The notes: generated from the sequence alone by a model not told the origin. Shown: positions 35,836 to 43,577, counted from the first letter of the stretch. The stretch: 52,253 bases of DNA from Acinetobacter bereziniae (GCA_009912575.1 WNDP01000010.1:1-52253), one strand, 5' to 3'. Made by a program: numbers and translations.

Positions 35836-36375
35836 ATGTCAAAAAAGTATTATTCATTACTTCTAATTCAGGCGTCGAACATGATGAACTTAAAAAGCCT
35901 TTGGATTTTTTTGAATGCGAAGGGGATTGAGAGTATCCATGCTGCTATCGAGTTAAAAGACGTACAGACTGTTTTACACGACGATGAAAAATCAGCAGCA
36001 TATATGCCAAATGCAATCTTGGAAAAATTAGATCCACATGATTATGATCTGTTGGTCATACCTGGTGGAACTGTGAATGCTGATCAGTTAAGAATGGATG
36101 AAAATGCAATAAAAATTATTCAATCATTCACAAATGATAAAAAACCTATTGCAGCAATATGTCATGGACCATGGGCTTTGATTAATGCTGAACGCGTTAA
36201 AGATAAAAATTTAACCTCATTTAAAAGTATACGTTTAGACTTGGAAAATGCAGGTGCAAACTGGTTAGATGAGGAAGTTCATCGTTGTAATACTGGTGGA
36301 TGGGTATTGATTACTTCTCGTAATCCTGATGATATACCTGCATTTAACAATGCAATATTGCAAGAATTAGCATAG
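35836..36375 (+). CDS. DJ-1/PfpI-superfamily protein, catalytic Glu missing
   Basis: A 179-residue single-domain protein. The nucleophile elbow PIAAICHGPW (Cys 109, followed by His) and LLVIPGGTVNAD are clear PfpI marks, with NTGGWVLITSRNPDDIPAF at the end. In most members a Glu sits in the N-terminal loop (DGFEExE). Here that region reads ASNMMNLKSL, with no acidic residue, so the usual Cys-Glu pair is absent and general protease or deglycase activity is doubtful. ATG 35836 has a GGAG 9 bases upstream. It is ended by a strong terminator. Confidence 0.82.
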   Translation: MSKKYYSLLLIQASNMMNLKSLWIFLNAKGIESIHAAIELKDVQTVLHDDEKSAAYMPNAILEKLDPHDYDLLVIPGGTVNADQLRMDENAIKIIQSFTNDKKPIAAICHGPWALINAERVKDKNLTSFKSIRLDLENAGANWLDEEVHRCNTGGWVLITSRNPDDIPAFNNAILQELA

Positions 36376-36431
36376 TGTTTTGATTTTTTTAAACAAGGCA
36401 TTGTTAAATAAAGATTTAATTTTTTAATATA

Positions 36432-36457
36432 TAGCCCTCTAAGAAATTAGAGGGCTA
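36432..36457. terminator. Strong hairpin terminator between PfpI-like gene and ppa
   Basis: TAGCCCTCTAA and TTAGAGGGCTA form an 11-bp perfect stem around GAAA. It serves the convergent PfpI-like and pyrophosphatase transcripts. Confidence 0.85.
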
Positions 36458-36485
36458 ATTTGGTATCATGATAGAACTTTTTAAA

Positions 36486-37022
36486 TCATGAGTTTTGATC
36501 ATGGTAAAACTGAACACATTTCAGAATTTCTGTATGTGCATTTTCAACATTTCCCCAACCTTTTAACTTCACCCATTTATCTGTTTCTAGATCATTGTAG
36601 TGCTCAAAAAAATGTTGAATTCGGTTCAGTGTACTTTTATCAATATCAGAAATTTGCTGAATGTCATCATATAATTTGGATAATTTTTGATGAGGAACGG
36701 CAATAATTTTTGCATCAAGCCCATTTTCGTCTTCCATATACATCACACCAACAGGTCGACTCCTGATCACTGAACCAATCACAACGGGGTACGGTGAAAT
36801 GACCAAGACATCGAGTGGATCACCATCTTCACTTAATGTTTGTGGAATATAGCCATAGTTAGCAGGATAATACATCGAAGTTGTTAAGAATCTGTCTATA
36901 AAAATAGCATCGTATTCTTTGTTCATTTCATATTTTATTGGGTCAATATCTTGTGGGATTTCAATAATACTAAAGAAATCATTAGGTAGGTTGATTCCAG
37001 CAGGTACGTTTTTTAAGCTCAT
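36486..37022 (-). CDS. ppa: Inorganic pyrophosphatase, family I, in a fluoride operon
   Basis: A 178-residue soluble pyrophosphatase (PPi + H2O to 2 Pi). Motifs: IEIPQDIDPIKYEMNKE, the YYPANYGYIPQT segment, SEDGDPLDVLVISPYP (metal-binding Asp cluster) and KWVKLKGWGN. Family I enzymes are strongly inhibited by fluoride. The gene lies 88 bases after a small ORF downstream of crcB, behind a fluoride riboswitch, which makes it a plausible replacement pyrophosphatase made under fluoride stress. It may be a second paralogue; the housekeeping copy would be elsewhere. Start ATG 37022 is followed by MSLKNVPAG. Confidence 0.92.
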   Translation of the reverse strand: MSLKNVPAGINLPNDFFSIIEIPQDIDPIKYEMNKEYDAIFIDRFLTTSMYYPANYGYIPQTLSEDGDPLDVLVISPYPVVIGSVIRSRPVGVMYMEDENGLDAKIIAVPHQKLSKLYDDIQQISDIDKSTLNRIQHFFEHYNDLETDKWVKLKGWGNVENAHTEILKCVQFYHDQNS

Positions 37023-37110
37023 GATGATTTACCTTTTGATGACCTACTGTTCTAAACTCAGCAGGTTGTTATCTAAAATATGGAAATATTTTGTTGATCT
37101 AAATAAATAG

Positions 37111-37236
37111 TTAATTTAGCGCTGACTTAGTTAAAGCAAACTGAGTCATTAATGCTTTATCAACCAAATCAAAAAATTGCTGACCTTGGTAGCGCTGATT
37201 CATTTCAGTACCAAAAGTGACTAAATATCGAGTCAT
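37111..37236 (-). CDS. 41-residue small protein between crcB and ppa
   Basis: ATG at 37236, with GGAG 8 bases upstream, lies 15 bases after the crcB stop. The peptide begins MTRYLVTFGTEMNQRYQG and continues QFFDLVDKALMTQFAL. It is soluble and ends at a TAA at 37111. I do not recognise it. Its position inside the operon with good spacing and its own ribosome-binding site supports translation. It could be an N-terminal stub of a longer decayed gene. Confidence 0.5.
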   Translation of the reverse strand: MTRYLVTFGTEMNQRYQGQQFFDLVDKALMTQFALTKSALN

Positions 37237-37251
37237 TTGTATGCTCCAAAA

Positions 37252-37632
37252 TTAATGAGATATGCCGATTTGGTATGTAACGATACCTAAATAAGTGAAC
37301 AAAAGAGATCCAAGCACATGGATGAATATGGTGAAAAGTGCATAGTCAAATTTTCCACTTTGCAGTAACGTTACCACTTCAATTGAAAACGTAGAAAATG
37401 TGGTTAAACCACCACAAAAACCAGTAACAATGAGCAGTTTATAAATTGAACTCAGGGAACTATTTGAAAAAAAAGATACGGCTAAACCAATAATAAAAGC
37501 ACCCATAAGGTTAACCACAACAGTTCCCAATGGAATATTTTCAAAAAATTGATTGAGTTTAAGACTAATCGCCCAACGGAACCATCCACCTAGGATAGAT
37601 CCAATGGCAATCGAAAAAAATGAAAAATACAT
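37252..37632 (-). CDS. crcB: Fluoride channel CrcB/FluC
   Basis: A 126-residue four-helix membrane protein that dimerises into a dual-topology channel exporting F-. The first helix carries GGWFRWAISL; GTVVVNLMGAFIIG holds the key Asn. The GFCGGLTTFSTFSIEV loop is the Phe-box and Na+-site signature. The start ATG 37632 has AGGA 6 bases upstream. It is preceded by a fluoride riboswitch and a 21-codon ORF. Confidence 0.95.
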   Translation of the reverse strand: MYFSFFSIAIGSILGGWFRWAISLKLNQFFENIPLGTVVVNLMGAFIIGLAVSFFSNSSLSSIYKLLIVTGFCGGLTTFSTFSIEVVTLLQSGKFDYALFTIFIHVLGSLLFTYLGIVTYQIGISH

Positions 37633-37640
37633 GACTGTTC

Positions 37641-37706
37641 CTACATAGTTTCAGTAGGAAAAATTGAGTATGAGTTTTGAGATATATAATAAAAAGAAAC
37701 AACCAT
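37641..37706 (-). CDS. 21-residue leader ORF between fluoride riboswitch and crcB
   Basis: ATG 37706 follows AGGAG at an 8-base distance, directly after the riboswitch terminator. The peptide begins MVVSFYYISQNSY and ends PTETM, 8 bases before the crcB ATG. Tight spacing suggests translational coupling to crcB. Confidence 0.45.
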   Translation of the reverse strand: MVVSFYYISQNSYSIFPTETM

Positions 37707-37726
37707 AATGTGCGCTCCTGTTAATT

Positions 37727-37758
37727 AAAGCAGGGCGCAAAACTACGCACCCTGCTTT
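37727..37758 (-). terminator. Expression-platform terminator of the fluoride riboswitch
   Basis: On the minus strand AAAGCAGGGTGC pairs with GCGCCCTGCTTT, with one G-U pair and a short loop. It is followed by TTTAATTAA and starts 10 bases after the aptamer. Fluoride binding should prevent its formation. Confidence 0.75.
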
Positions 37759-37767
37759 GAGGGTTAC

Positions 37768-37820
37768 GTAGGTATCATTAGCCGATATTGGCGGTTTGTA
37801 GAAGGAGGATAGCCATCTCC
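37768..37820 (-). promoter_or_regulatory. Fluoride riboswitch (crcB motif)
   Basis: Read on the minus strand: GGAGATGGCTATCCTCC, TTCTACAAACCGCC, then AATATCGGC and TAATGATACCTAC. This matches the crcB-motif aptamer: conserved GATGG with the first stem, ACCGCC/GGC pseudoknot elements, and the terminal TGATxxCCTAC-type block. It lies upstream of crcB and ppa, the expected targets. The opposite strand and order exclude chance. Confidence 0.93.
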
Positions 37821-38158
37821 TTAACCATTGACTTTAAAACGATTGAAAAAAAAGTCAAGCAGCGATATCGAGTAAAACCGAATAAAGATAGATCAAATTT
37901 TTTAGAATAGATGTTTTTATCAGCAATAAAGTTCGATAAAGCTGTAGTATATAAGCTAATTTATAAATTAAATGAAAAAATATGGAGTAGTTAATTTTTT
38001 CACTAAATCAAACATGACAGCAATTTTTTGCTTACAGGAAAGATGAGCAATCATAACTTTTGAAAAATTAAATTACATATTTTCTAAAAATCAAAATACA
38101 TCATCATAAATAAATTAGGTTATATTTTGAATGAGCCTAATGCAAAGAGCACCCAATA
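37821..38158. other. Intergenic; fluoride-operon promoter side and spacer
   Basis: A TTGACT at 37858-37853 (minus strand) could be the -35 of the fluoride operon, but the -10 is unclear. The remainder to 38158 shows no gene. Confidence 0.4.
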
Positions 38159-38419
38159 TTGAATGTATATGAGATTGTACTTCAGGATGAAAATCTTAAA
38201 TTACATAAACTAATTAAAGTTAAAGATATTATTTACGACCCACTCAAAAAAGATGAATCTTTTTTATGGTTTTGGATCTATGCTGATACATCAGAATTTT
38301 TTAACTTTGACTTATGGGATGATCTGGATCGTGCGCAAATAAATCAGAATATTCAATATAATGGAAATAGTTTTAAAGTCGTTGAGATCAATAATAACAA
38401 AAAAATAAATTATTCATAA
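38159..38419 (+). CDS. Small hypothetical protein
   Basis: An 86-residue acidic protein, with no family that I recognise. It begins NVYEIVLQDENLKLHKLIKV and contains SFLWFWIYADTSEFFNFDLWDD. It uses a TTG start at 38159; no ATG is available near the N-terminus. No terminator follows. Codon use is AT-rich but protein-like. Confidence 0.5.
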   Translation: MNVYEIVLQDENLKLHKLIKVKDIIYDPLKKDESFLWFWIYADTSEFFNFDLWDDLDRAQINQNIQYNGNSFKVVEINNNKKINYS

Positions 38420-38530
38420 ATCATAAAATTTGTTCTTCATTGCTGAACATGACCTGCACATAAAATAACTCAGGATTGATGAATAGTATAACAATATAGT
38501 GCTCATACAAATTGTCTATGATGATTAAAA

Positions 38531-39019
38531 GTGAACGATTTAAAAAATGAATATGAAGAAATTAATAAACTAATTAAGGACATTCGCTTTGTGATGGTGA
38601 CTTTTGTCACTGATGAGGGACATCTACACTCAGTTCCAATGACGACACAACAGAACGATTTTAATGGCGTAATATGGTTTATCGGGTCTAAAGACTCAGC
38701 CTTAGCTAAAAATCTACCTGTACATAATCAAGTTAATCTAGGCTATAGTCATATTTCAAATAATCATTATGTTTCCATCAACGGAATTGCAGAATGTGTA
38801 TATGACCAAGAGATCCTTGATCAATTATGGTCCCCAGCCTATAACGCATTTTTTGAGCAGGGTAAGTCAGATCCAAATATTCAATTAATTCGAGTCATCT
38901 GCAATGGGGCGCAATACTGGGAAGGCACAGGAAAGCTTATTGGCTTATTTAAACTAGCAAAAGCATCTATATCTGGTGAAACGGAAAGTCTAGGTATAAG
39001 TCAGTCGGTCAAACTTTAA
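38531..39019 (+). CDS. Pyridoxamine 5'-phosphate oxidase-fold (FMN split-barrel) stress protein
   Basis: A 162-residue protein of the general-stress-protein-26-like group. Features: IRFVMVTFVTDEGHLHSVPMT (first beta strands with the flavin-phosphate-binding region), VIWFIGSKDSALAKNLPVHNQVNLGYSH, and YVSINGIAECVYDQEILDQLWSPAYNAFFEQG. It probably binds FMN or F420-like cofactor; activity is unknown. GTG 38531 is the apparent start. A palindromic terminator follows. Confidence 0.85.
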   Translation: MNDLKNEYEEINKLIKDIRFVMVTFVTDEGHLHSVPMTTQQNDFNGVIWFIGSKDSALAKNLPVHNQVNLGYSHISNNHYVSINGIAECVYDQEILDQLWSPAYNAFFEQGKSDPNIQLIRVICNGAQYWEGTGKLIGLFKLAKASISGETESLGISQSVKL

Positions 39020-39030
39020 CTGAAGGGAAG

Positions 39031-39057
39031 AGACGAACCATGGTTCGTCTTCTTTTT
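39031..39057. terminator. Palindromic terminator after the FMN-barrel gene
   Basis: AGACGAACCATGGTTCGTCT is a perfect palindrome followed by TCTTTTT. It also sits at the 3' end of the convergent BLUF gene. Confidence 0.85.
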
Positions 39058-39523
39058 ACAAATAAGGTGAAATTCCTCTTTGGTTTAACCCCACTTTTTT
39101 GCGGACTCGAGTTTGTTTTTCACTGAGTAAGGTTTGAACGAAATGATTTAGATTGATTTCATCGAGAGCAGATGGTGTGAACAACTCAAAACCCATTGCT
39201 TTAAAAAATAAATCAACTTTTGAGCACTTTTGAACATATTTCATTGACCAACTTTTAAAGCAGATCTCTTCGATATCCATCAATTTAAATTCAATGACAT
39301 TGTTGTGCCTACGATCATTTTTGATACTTTTGAATAATTCCAGAACTAAAGCTCTTTCACCTTCGAGACATTGAAAAAAATGATCATTAGCATAATAAAG
39401 CACACCAAAAATCTCATTTTTTCTATTGAAATCACGTGCTGTATTTAAGATATCGTTTAGGTCTTCAATTAAATCATTTGATGAATTAATTCGAGTACTC
39501 GCATAACAAAGACGGACTAACAT
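39056..39523 (-). CDS. BLUF-domain blue-light sensor, first of two
   Basis: A 155-residue protein made almost entirely of one BLUF domain, which binds FAD and signals through hydrogen-bond switching around Tyr/Gln. Residues expected in the pocket are present: Y7 (LCYAS), N33 (DFN), Q51 (FFQCLEG), and W92 with M94 (SWSMKY). The C-terminal 40 residues form a short tail (LFFKAMGFEL, then a basic end), comparable with A. baumannii BlsA in size. No effector domain is attached, so it must work through a partner protein. It lies 39 bases after another BLUF gene in the same orientation. Confidence 0.93.
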   Translation of the reverse strand: MLVRLCYASTRINSSNDLIEDLNDILNTARDFNRKNEIFGVLYYANDHFFQCLEGERALVLELFKSIKNDRRHNNVIEFKLMDIEEICFKSWSMKYVQKCSKVDLFFKAMGFELFTPSALDEINLNHFVQTLLSEKQTRVRKKVGLNQRGISPYL

Positions 39524-39562
39524 AGCACTGTACTCAGGTGGTCTATGTCTTGGTGAATTGGC

Positions 39563-40012
39563 TTATTCATTCACATCAAAATTATAAGGTTCAGCAGCAT
39601 ATTCAGCAGCTAAAAGATCAATAAAAGATGGAATAGTGTCACTAGAGAGAAGAAATGGGTTGAAATCATCACGATGATTTTCGAGGAAAAAATCTCCAAG
39701 TCTTTTATTCACTGGAGCAAACTTCATGTTCCAATGCTTAAATAATCCTACATCACATTTTTCATAGTATAGGATCTCGCAATTTTGATGACGTTGATCT
39801 TTTAAAATTTGATTATAAAAGAGTTCATCAACTTTACTTCTACGTCCTTCGAGGCATTGCACGAAATATCCATGCCCATAGTAAAGTACGCCAGTGATTT
39901 CATTACGAGAGTTGAAATCCACGGCAGTATTTAATATTTCAATGAGATCAGATTTGAGTTCAGGGTGAGCGCGAGTCGCTTTACTGGCATATAAAACCCT
40001 TACAAATTCCAT
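39563..40012 (-). CDS. BLUF-domain blue-light sensor, second of two
   Basis: A 149-residue stand-alone BLUF protein. Pocket residues Y8 (VLYAS), N34 (VDFN), Q52 (VQCLEG), W94 and M96 (HWNMKF) are all in place. The domain carries a one-residue insertion before KDQRHQ relative to its neighbour. The acidic C-terminal tail ends FDVNE, unlike the basic tail of the first copy, which suggests different partners. ATG 40012 is chosen over TTG 40027. Likely the first gene of a two-gene transcript. Confidence 0.93.
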   Translation of the reverse strand: MEFVRVLYASKATRAHPELKSDLIEILNTAVDFNSRNEITGVLYYGHGYFVQCLEGRRSKVDELFYNQILKDQRHQNCEILYYEKCDVGLFKHWNMKFAPVNKRLGDFFLENHRDDFNPFLLSSDTIPSFIDLLAAEYAAEPYNFDVNE

Positions 40013-40432
40013 TATGAATTCATCCAAGATAAGTGATTACTGATTAACTAGATGATAACTAATTAATTTTTCTATTAATAAACTTTATGTTTTCACATAG
40101 TGAGATTAGTAACAATTACTACAATACATTGAAAAGTGTAATAAAGCGATGTATTTAAGGTAAATTTAAGAGCGCTTCGAATTGTAATGTTAGTTTGCTA
40201 CTGTTATAGCAATTTGTTACTTTGAAATTGGGGTTGTAGGATTTGTTAAAATTAACTTGTTGATAATTAATTGTAATAAATAAAATTTAAAAAAATAAAC
40301 TGATTAAAAAATATACAAATGTAAGAAATTTCTCACAATCATGTAAGCCATGGATTATACCGACAATTTTTCATTTACTTATACTGCCTACATACACCAC
40401 AAGTGTTCATCATTATTTTTGATCGATTAGGC
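40013..40432. other. Intergenic, promoter region of the BLUF pair
   Basis: AT-rich, no gene on either strand. It should hold the divergent promoters of the BLUF operon and the small membrane protein at 40433. Confidence 0.45.
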
Positions 40433-40693
40433 ATGAATAAATATTTTAATTTATTTATTTCAGCCTTATTGTATGGCGTATTGATTACCTTATATTTTCA
40501 AAAAGTATTCCTTAGTCTATCTTTCTTTTTTGGCTTTTATACGATTTTATTCATGATTAGCTACTCACTAGAAGTTATCGCAATGCTTTTAATTTCTTGT
40601 ACAGCATTATGCGTGATTAAAATGGTGATGCCAAAATTAAAAGATATAGATATCGAGCGAGTTTTTATTTCAAGTAAATTACATAAAAAATAA
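40433..40693 (+). CDS. Small membrane protein, unknown
   Basis: An 86-residue protein with two or three hydrophobic helices: LFISALLYGVLITLYF, then VFLSLSFFFGFYTILFMISY and VIAMLLISCTALCVI. It ends in a basic tail (KLKDIDIERVFISSKLHKK). ATG 40433 has TTAGGC upstream; a GTG at 40403 would extend it by 10 residues. No family was recognised. Confidence 0.55.
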   Translation: MNKYFNLFISALLYGVLITLYFQKVFLSLSFFFGFYTILFMISYSLEVIAMLLISCTALCVIKMVMPKLKDIDIERVFISSKLHKK

Positions 40694-40849
40694 TATGTAT
40701 TTTTATGTGGTTTAAGTAATTGATTTTAATGTTAATTATTTGTATAGCTTGATTTAATTCAACTGGCAGATATGTCGTGTTGAAACCTGACTAATTTGAT
40801 TGAGTGGACAATCAAATTTTTAAATTAAACTTTATCGGAGTAATATATT

Positions 40850-41008
40850 ATGTTTCGTTGGGCAATTATTTTTGCGGTTATCGCACTTATCGCAAGTTTA
40901 TTAGGTTTTGGAGGAGTTGCAGGTCTTTCTAAAGATTTTGCAGTAATTCTACTCGTTGTGGCAGTGATATTGGCAATTGTTGGTATAATATCACGTGGCA
41001 AAGTATAA
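40850..41008 (+). CDS. DUF1328 (YtjA-type) small membrane protein
   Basis: A 52-residue protein, too short for usual ORF cut-offs. It starts [22 protein letters not shown], then [23 protein letters not shown]. Two membrane helices joined by GVAGLS are the DUF1328 signature. GGAG lies 9 bases upstream of ATG 40850, and a strong terminator follows. The function is unknown; relatives are often stress-induced. Confidence 0.9.
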   Translation: MFRWAIIFAVIALIASLLGFGGVAGLSKDFAVILLVVAVILAIVGIISRGKV

Positions 41009-41019
41009 GATTAATCAAT

Positions 41020-41064
41020 AATACCTAATAATAAATCTGTATTATTTATTATTAGGTATTTTTT
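41020..41064 (+). terminator. Rho-independent terminator after DUF1328
   Basis: AATACCTAATAATAAAT pairs with ATTTATTATTAGGTATT, followed by T5, 12 bases after the stop. Confidence 0.9.
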
Positions 41065-41113
41065 AATGTTATTATTGCAGGCGCTACAGGTGAACAGTAA
41101 AATTGAGGTCATT

Positions 41114-41383
41114 ATGAAGAATTCAAACTATCATTCAGTTTTAGAACAAATCTATAATTTTTTATTGTTAAAACCTGGATTTAATCAATTAAAAAACTTT
41201 GAAAAAATTGCTGAATATTTCAGGGCTTTGAATGAAGGGAGTGCAGATGAATTCAACTTTGAAGCACCGAATAAAGTTTCAGGAAAATTCGGAAATAAGA
41301 TAAATATTAATATCATCACTGCACCAGAAATAGGCAATAAAAGGAAATTCTTGGAGTGGGTAGACAATCAAGTTAATTTCTAA
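41114..41383 (+). CDS. Hypothetical protein
   Basis: An 89-residue soluble protein, not recognised. It begins MKNSNYHSVLEQIYNFLLL and contains GFNQLKNFEKIAEYFRALNEG and NIITAPEIGNKRKFLEW. ATG 41114 with GAGG 5 bases upstream; the frame opens at 41066, but that adds no plausible sequence. It is 13 bases before the next small gene, with which it probably forms a pair. Confidence 0.5.
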   Translation: MKNSNYHSVLEQIYNFLLLKPGFNQLKNFEKIAEYFRALNEGSADEFNFEAPNKVSGKFGNKININIITAPEIGNKRKFLEWVDNQVNF

Positions 41384-41396
41384 ATTCAAAGAGCTG

Positions 41397-41606
41397 ATGT
41401 TTCTAATGGTACGTAAAATTGAAGGTAAAAGTGTCAAGATAAATACAAATTGGTCAACAGATCAAGATTGTTATTTAATTGAAAATAGTACACAACAAAT
41501 GTCTGTGTTGTTGAGCAATTTACCTTTTTCAGAAGATGAAATACGGCAGAGAAAAGAAGTACTCGGTTTAGTTCGAAGACAAAAACAAATGATGAAAGGA
41601 AGATGA
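41397..41606 (+). CDS. Hypothetical small basic protein
   Basis: A 69-residue protein, not recognised. It begins MFLMVRKIEGKSVKI; the middle is NWSTDQDCYLIENSTQQMSVLL; the end is basic (RQRKEVLGLVRRQKQMMKGR). ATG 41397 or ATG 41406 may be used. Nothing is seen after it until 41958. Confidence 0.45.
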   Translation: MFLMVRKIEGKSVKINTNWSTDQDCYLIENSTQQMSVLLSNLPFSEDEIRQRKEVLGLVRRQKQMMKGR

Positions 41607-41957
41607 AATGACTAGATAGCAGCTTTTCAACATGATTTATATGTATAGCCTGAAATTTCAATTTAACCGAATATCTATTTAAACTATAAAATAAGTCACA
41701 TTAAGTTTAAGCTATTATCATATGTTTATCTTTACCTGTCAGTTGAGCTGTTGTCTGCGTTGTTTGAAATTTTTATATGTATAATTGAAAAAAATTAAGT
41801 TAAATTTAAATCATTAATATTAATTGTTTTTTATCAGAATATAAATTTTTATTATGCATGTTTGTTTTATAAGATAAATAAAATGTTTAAGATGTAAAGA
41901 AAATAATAATCAATAATTTTAAAATTAGGTGTCAATTTTTTTTAAGTAATTATTGTT
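41607..41957. other. AT-rich gap, no gene seen
   Basis: No frame, terminator or repeat of note. It may carry the promoter of the next small gene. Confidence 0.5.
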
Positions 41958-42176
41958 TTGTCAAAATCAAGCACAAAGATTAAGCGAAAATATAATCGAA
42001 CGTATTTAAGGAAAGGTGATCATGCATTTATTCTAATTTCTATTTTCTTAACAAGAGTTAAATATGAAGGTTGGACGGATGAGAGGATTAGATCAGTGTT
42101 GACCGAAGCGAGAAGCAAAGATTATGAGTATTTATATTTAACTTTGAAAATGCACTTAGATAAGGAAAATATTTAA
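41958..42176 (+). CDS. Hypothetical small protein
   Basis: A 72-residue basic protein of unknown family. It begins SKSSTKIKRKYNRTYLRKGDH and contains GWTDERIRSVLTEARSKDYEYLYLTLKMHL, which looks like a folded helical segment. The start is a TTG at 41958 without a clear ribosome-binding site. A terminator follows. Confidence 0.45.
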   Translation: MSKSSTKIKRKYNRTYLRKGDHAFILISIFLTRVKYEGWTDERIRSVLTEARSKDYEYLYLTLKMHLDKENI

Positions 42177-42186
42177 TGCTAATTAG

Positions 42187-42212
42187 AAATTCAGTTCAAA
42201 GGAACTGAATTT
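42187..42212. terminator. Hairpin terminator
   Basis: AAATTCAGTTC and GAACTGAATTT form an 11-bp stem around AAAG, followed by CACTTTTT. It can serve both this gene and the converging DUF1090 gene. Confidence 0.85.
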
Positions 42213-42222
42213 CACTTTTTAA

Positions 42223-42597
42223 TTATTGAGATTTTAATGTTTTTATTTCATTTTCTAGCACTTTAATTTTGCGCTCTTTCTTTTTAATCTTATTTAAATT
42301 TCCAGATTTTTCCTCTAGTTGTATTTCTGATTTAAGTTTTTGTATTTTAACTTCTTTTTCTTTTATTTTAGCGTCTGTTTATTGCTTTAATGTCACATTG
42401 TTGCAATGTATCTGATTTTCTTTTAGTGCTTTTTTTAGACCATTTATTTCGTATCTATTATTATGTTCTATCGCATTTTTTAATTTACTTTCGATTTCTT
42501 GTTGTTTTGATTCACATGATTGTAAATTTTGAGCATTTGAAGTGTTAATTGATAAAAAGATTATTGAAGCTGTAGCAATACATTTATAAAAATTCAT
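42223..42597 (-). pseudogene. DUF1090 family secreted protein with an in-frame stop codon
   Basis: Read leftward from ATG 42597: signal peptide MNFYKCIATASIIFLSINTSNA, then QSCESKQQEIESKLKNAIEHNN and the GLKKALKENQIHC block (two conserved Cys of DUF1090). A TAA stop lies at 42381-42379. The same frame continues without further stops as KIKEKEVKIQKLKSEIQ and ends KTLKSQ at 42223, giving 124 codons, the normal length for this family. A single base change explains the loss, with no frameshift. Homologues are periplasmic helical proteins of unknown role. Confidence 0.8.
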
Positions 42598-42999
42598 TTA
42601 GGTAATTTCCTTTTTAGCGTTTGATTGTTTTATTTTAGTTTGAAAAATATTTTTTTATCAAGTTATTTTATAAATAAATTTAAATTACCAACTTGATAAA
42701 TATGATTGATTTCATTTTATTTCTTTAAGTCATTATTAAAATTCAATAATTTGTCATGTATTGGGTATTTTATTATTTTTGTTAAACTCATCACTCTTTT
42801 TCTTGTAAGTGATGATTAAATTTATCTTATTGAATTTAATGAATTATTTTTTAAAAAAATAAATTTATATTTGCATTTTTAAAAAAATTTGTTTTAAATG
42901 TATAAGTAATTTGTGTGAAATGTAAAGAATTCTTTATCACTTGAAGATTATTATCCTCATAGTTTCATTTGGTTTTATTTATCATTTAAAGGTGTATTT
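42598..42999. other. Promoter region upstream of the pilus operon
   Basis: About 400 very AT-rich bases. No gene was seen. The last part has AAAGGTG 7 bases before the pilin ATG. AT richness suggests H-NS-type silencing, by inference only. Confidence 0.45.
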
Positions 43000-43542
43000 A
43001 TGAACTTAGTAAATCGTTTTCTAGCAATAGCAACTATGAGCATTATGGTTACAGGAGTTGCAAATGCTGTGCCTAGTGTAACATTTCAAGGGGAAGTTAC
43101 AGATCAAACTTGCCAAGCTTCAATCAATAGTGGAACCAATGGCGTGGTTTTACTACCAACTGTATCAGCAAATACGCTGACTTCTTCTGGTGCTACAGCA
43201 GGTTTGACACCTTTTACGATTAATGTCACAGGATGTACTGCACCTGCCTCAGATCTCGATATTAAAACAAAATTTTTAGGCCATTCAGTAACTACTAATG
43301 GCAATTTAGGCAATGTAGCAACAGTTAATCCTGCTACGAATGTTGCAATTCAGTTGACTAAAGAGGCTGCTGGGACAACTTCAGTTGTTCTAAATGGGCC
43401 AACATCTGTTGAAGGTCTGAAATTACTCAATGGTGCAACAAGTGCCAGCCATGATTTTGGTGCGCGTTATATTTCTGAAGCTGGTGGTGCAACACAAGGT
43501 GCTGTGACCTCAGTTGTTGAATACACCTTGAGCTATCAATAA
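43000..43542 (+). CDS. Major fimbrial subunit, chaperone-usher (type 1-like pilin)
   Basis: A 180-residue pilin. The signal peptide is residues 1-23 (cleavage after ANA). The mature part has the disulfide Cys pair of type 1 pilins: DQTCQASIN and VTGCTAP. It ends with a beta-strand pair and penultimate Tyr, VEYTLSYQ, the chaperone-recognition strand. It heads a five-gene operon and is separated from the next gene by a strong palindrome, which may allow higher expression of this subunit. Confidence 0.93.
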   Translation: MNLVNRFLAIATMSIMVTGVANAVPSVTFQGEVTDQTCQASINSGTNGVVLLPTVSANTLTSSGATAGLTPFTINVTGCTAPASDLDIKTKFLGHSVTTNGNLGNVATVNPATNVAIQLTKEAAGTTSVVLNGPTSVEGLKLLNGATSASHDFGARYISEAGGATQGAVTSVVEYTLSYQ

Positions 43543-43551
43543 GGTTTTATC

Positions 43552-43577
43552 TGATCTGCTACTTAAGTAGCAGATCA
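43552..43577. terminator. 26-base perfect palindrome between pilin and chaperone
   Basis: The hairpin TGATCTGCTACTT / AAGTAGCAGATCA follows the pilin stop by 9 bases. With no T-run it is more likely an mRNA processing or stability element, or a partial attenuator. Confidence 0.75.

Noticed and set aside
37768-37820. Alternative reading of the crcB leader as a simple attenuator
   Set aside because: The ordered GATGG, ACCGCC, GGC and CCTAC blocks match the fluoride aptamer too closely.
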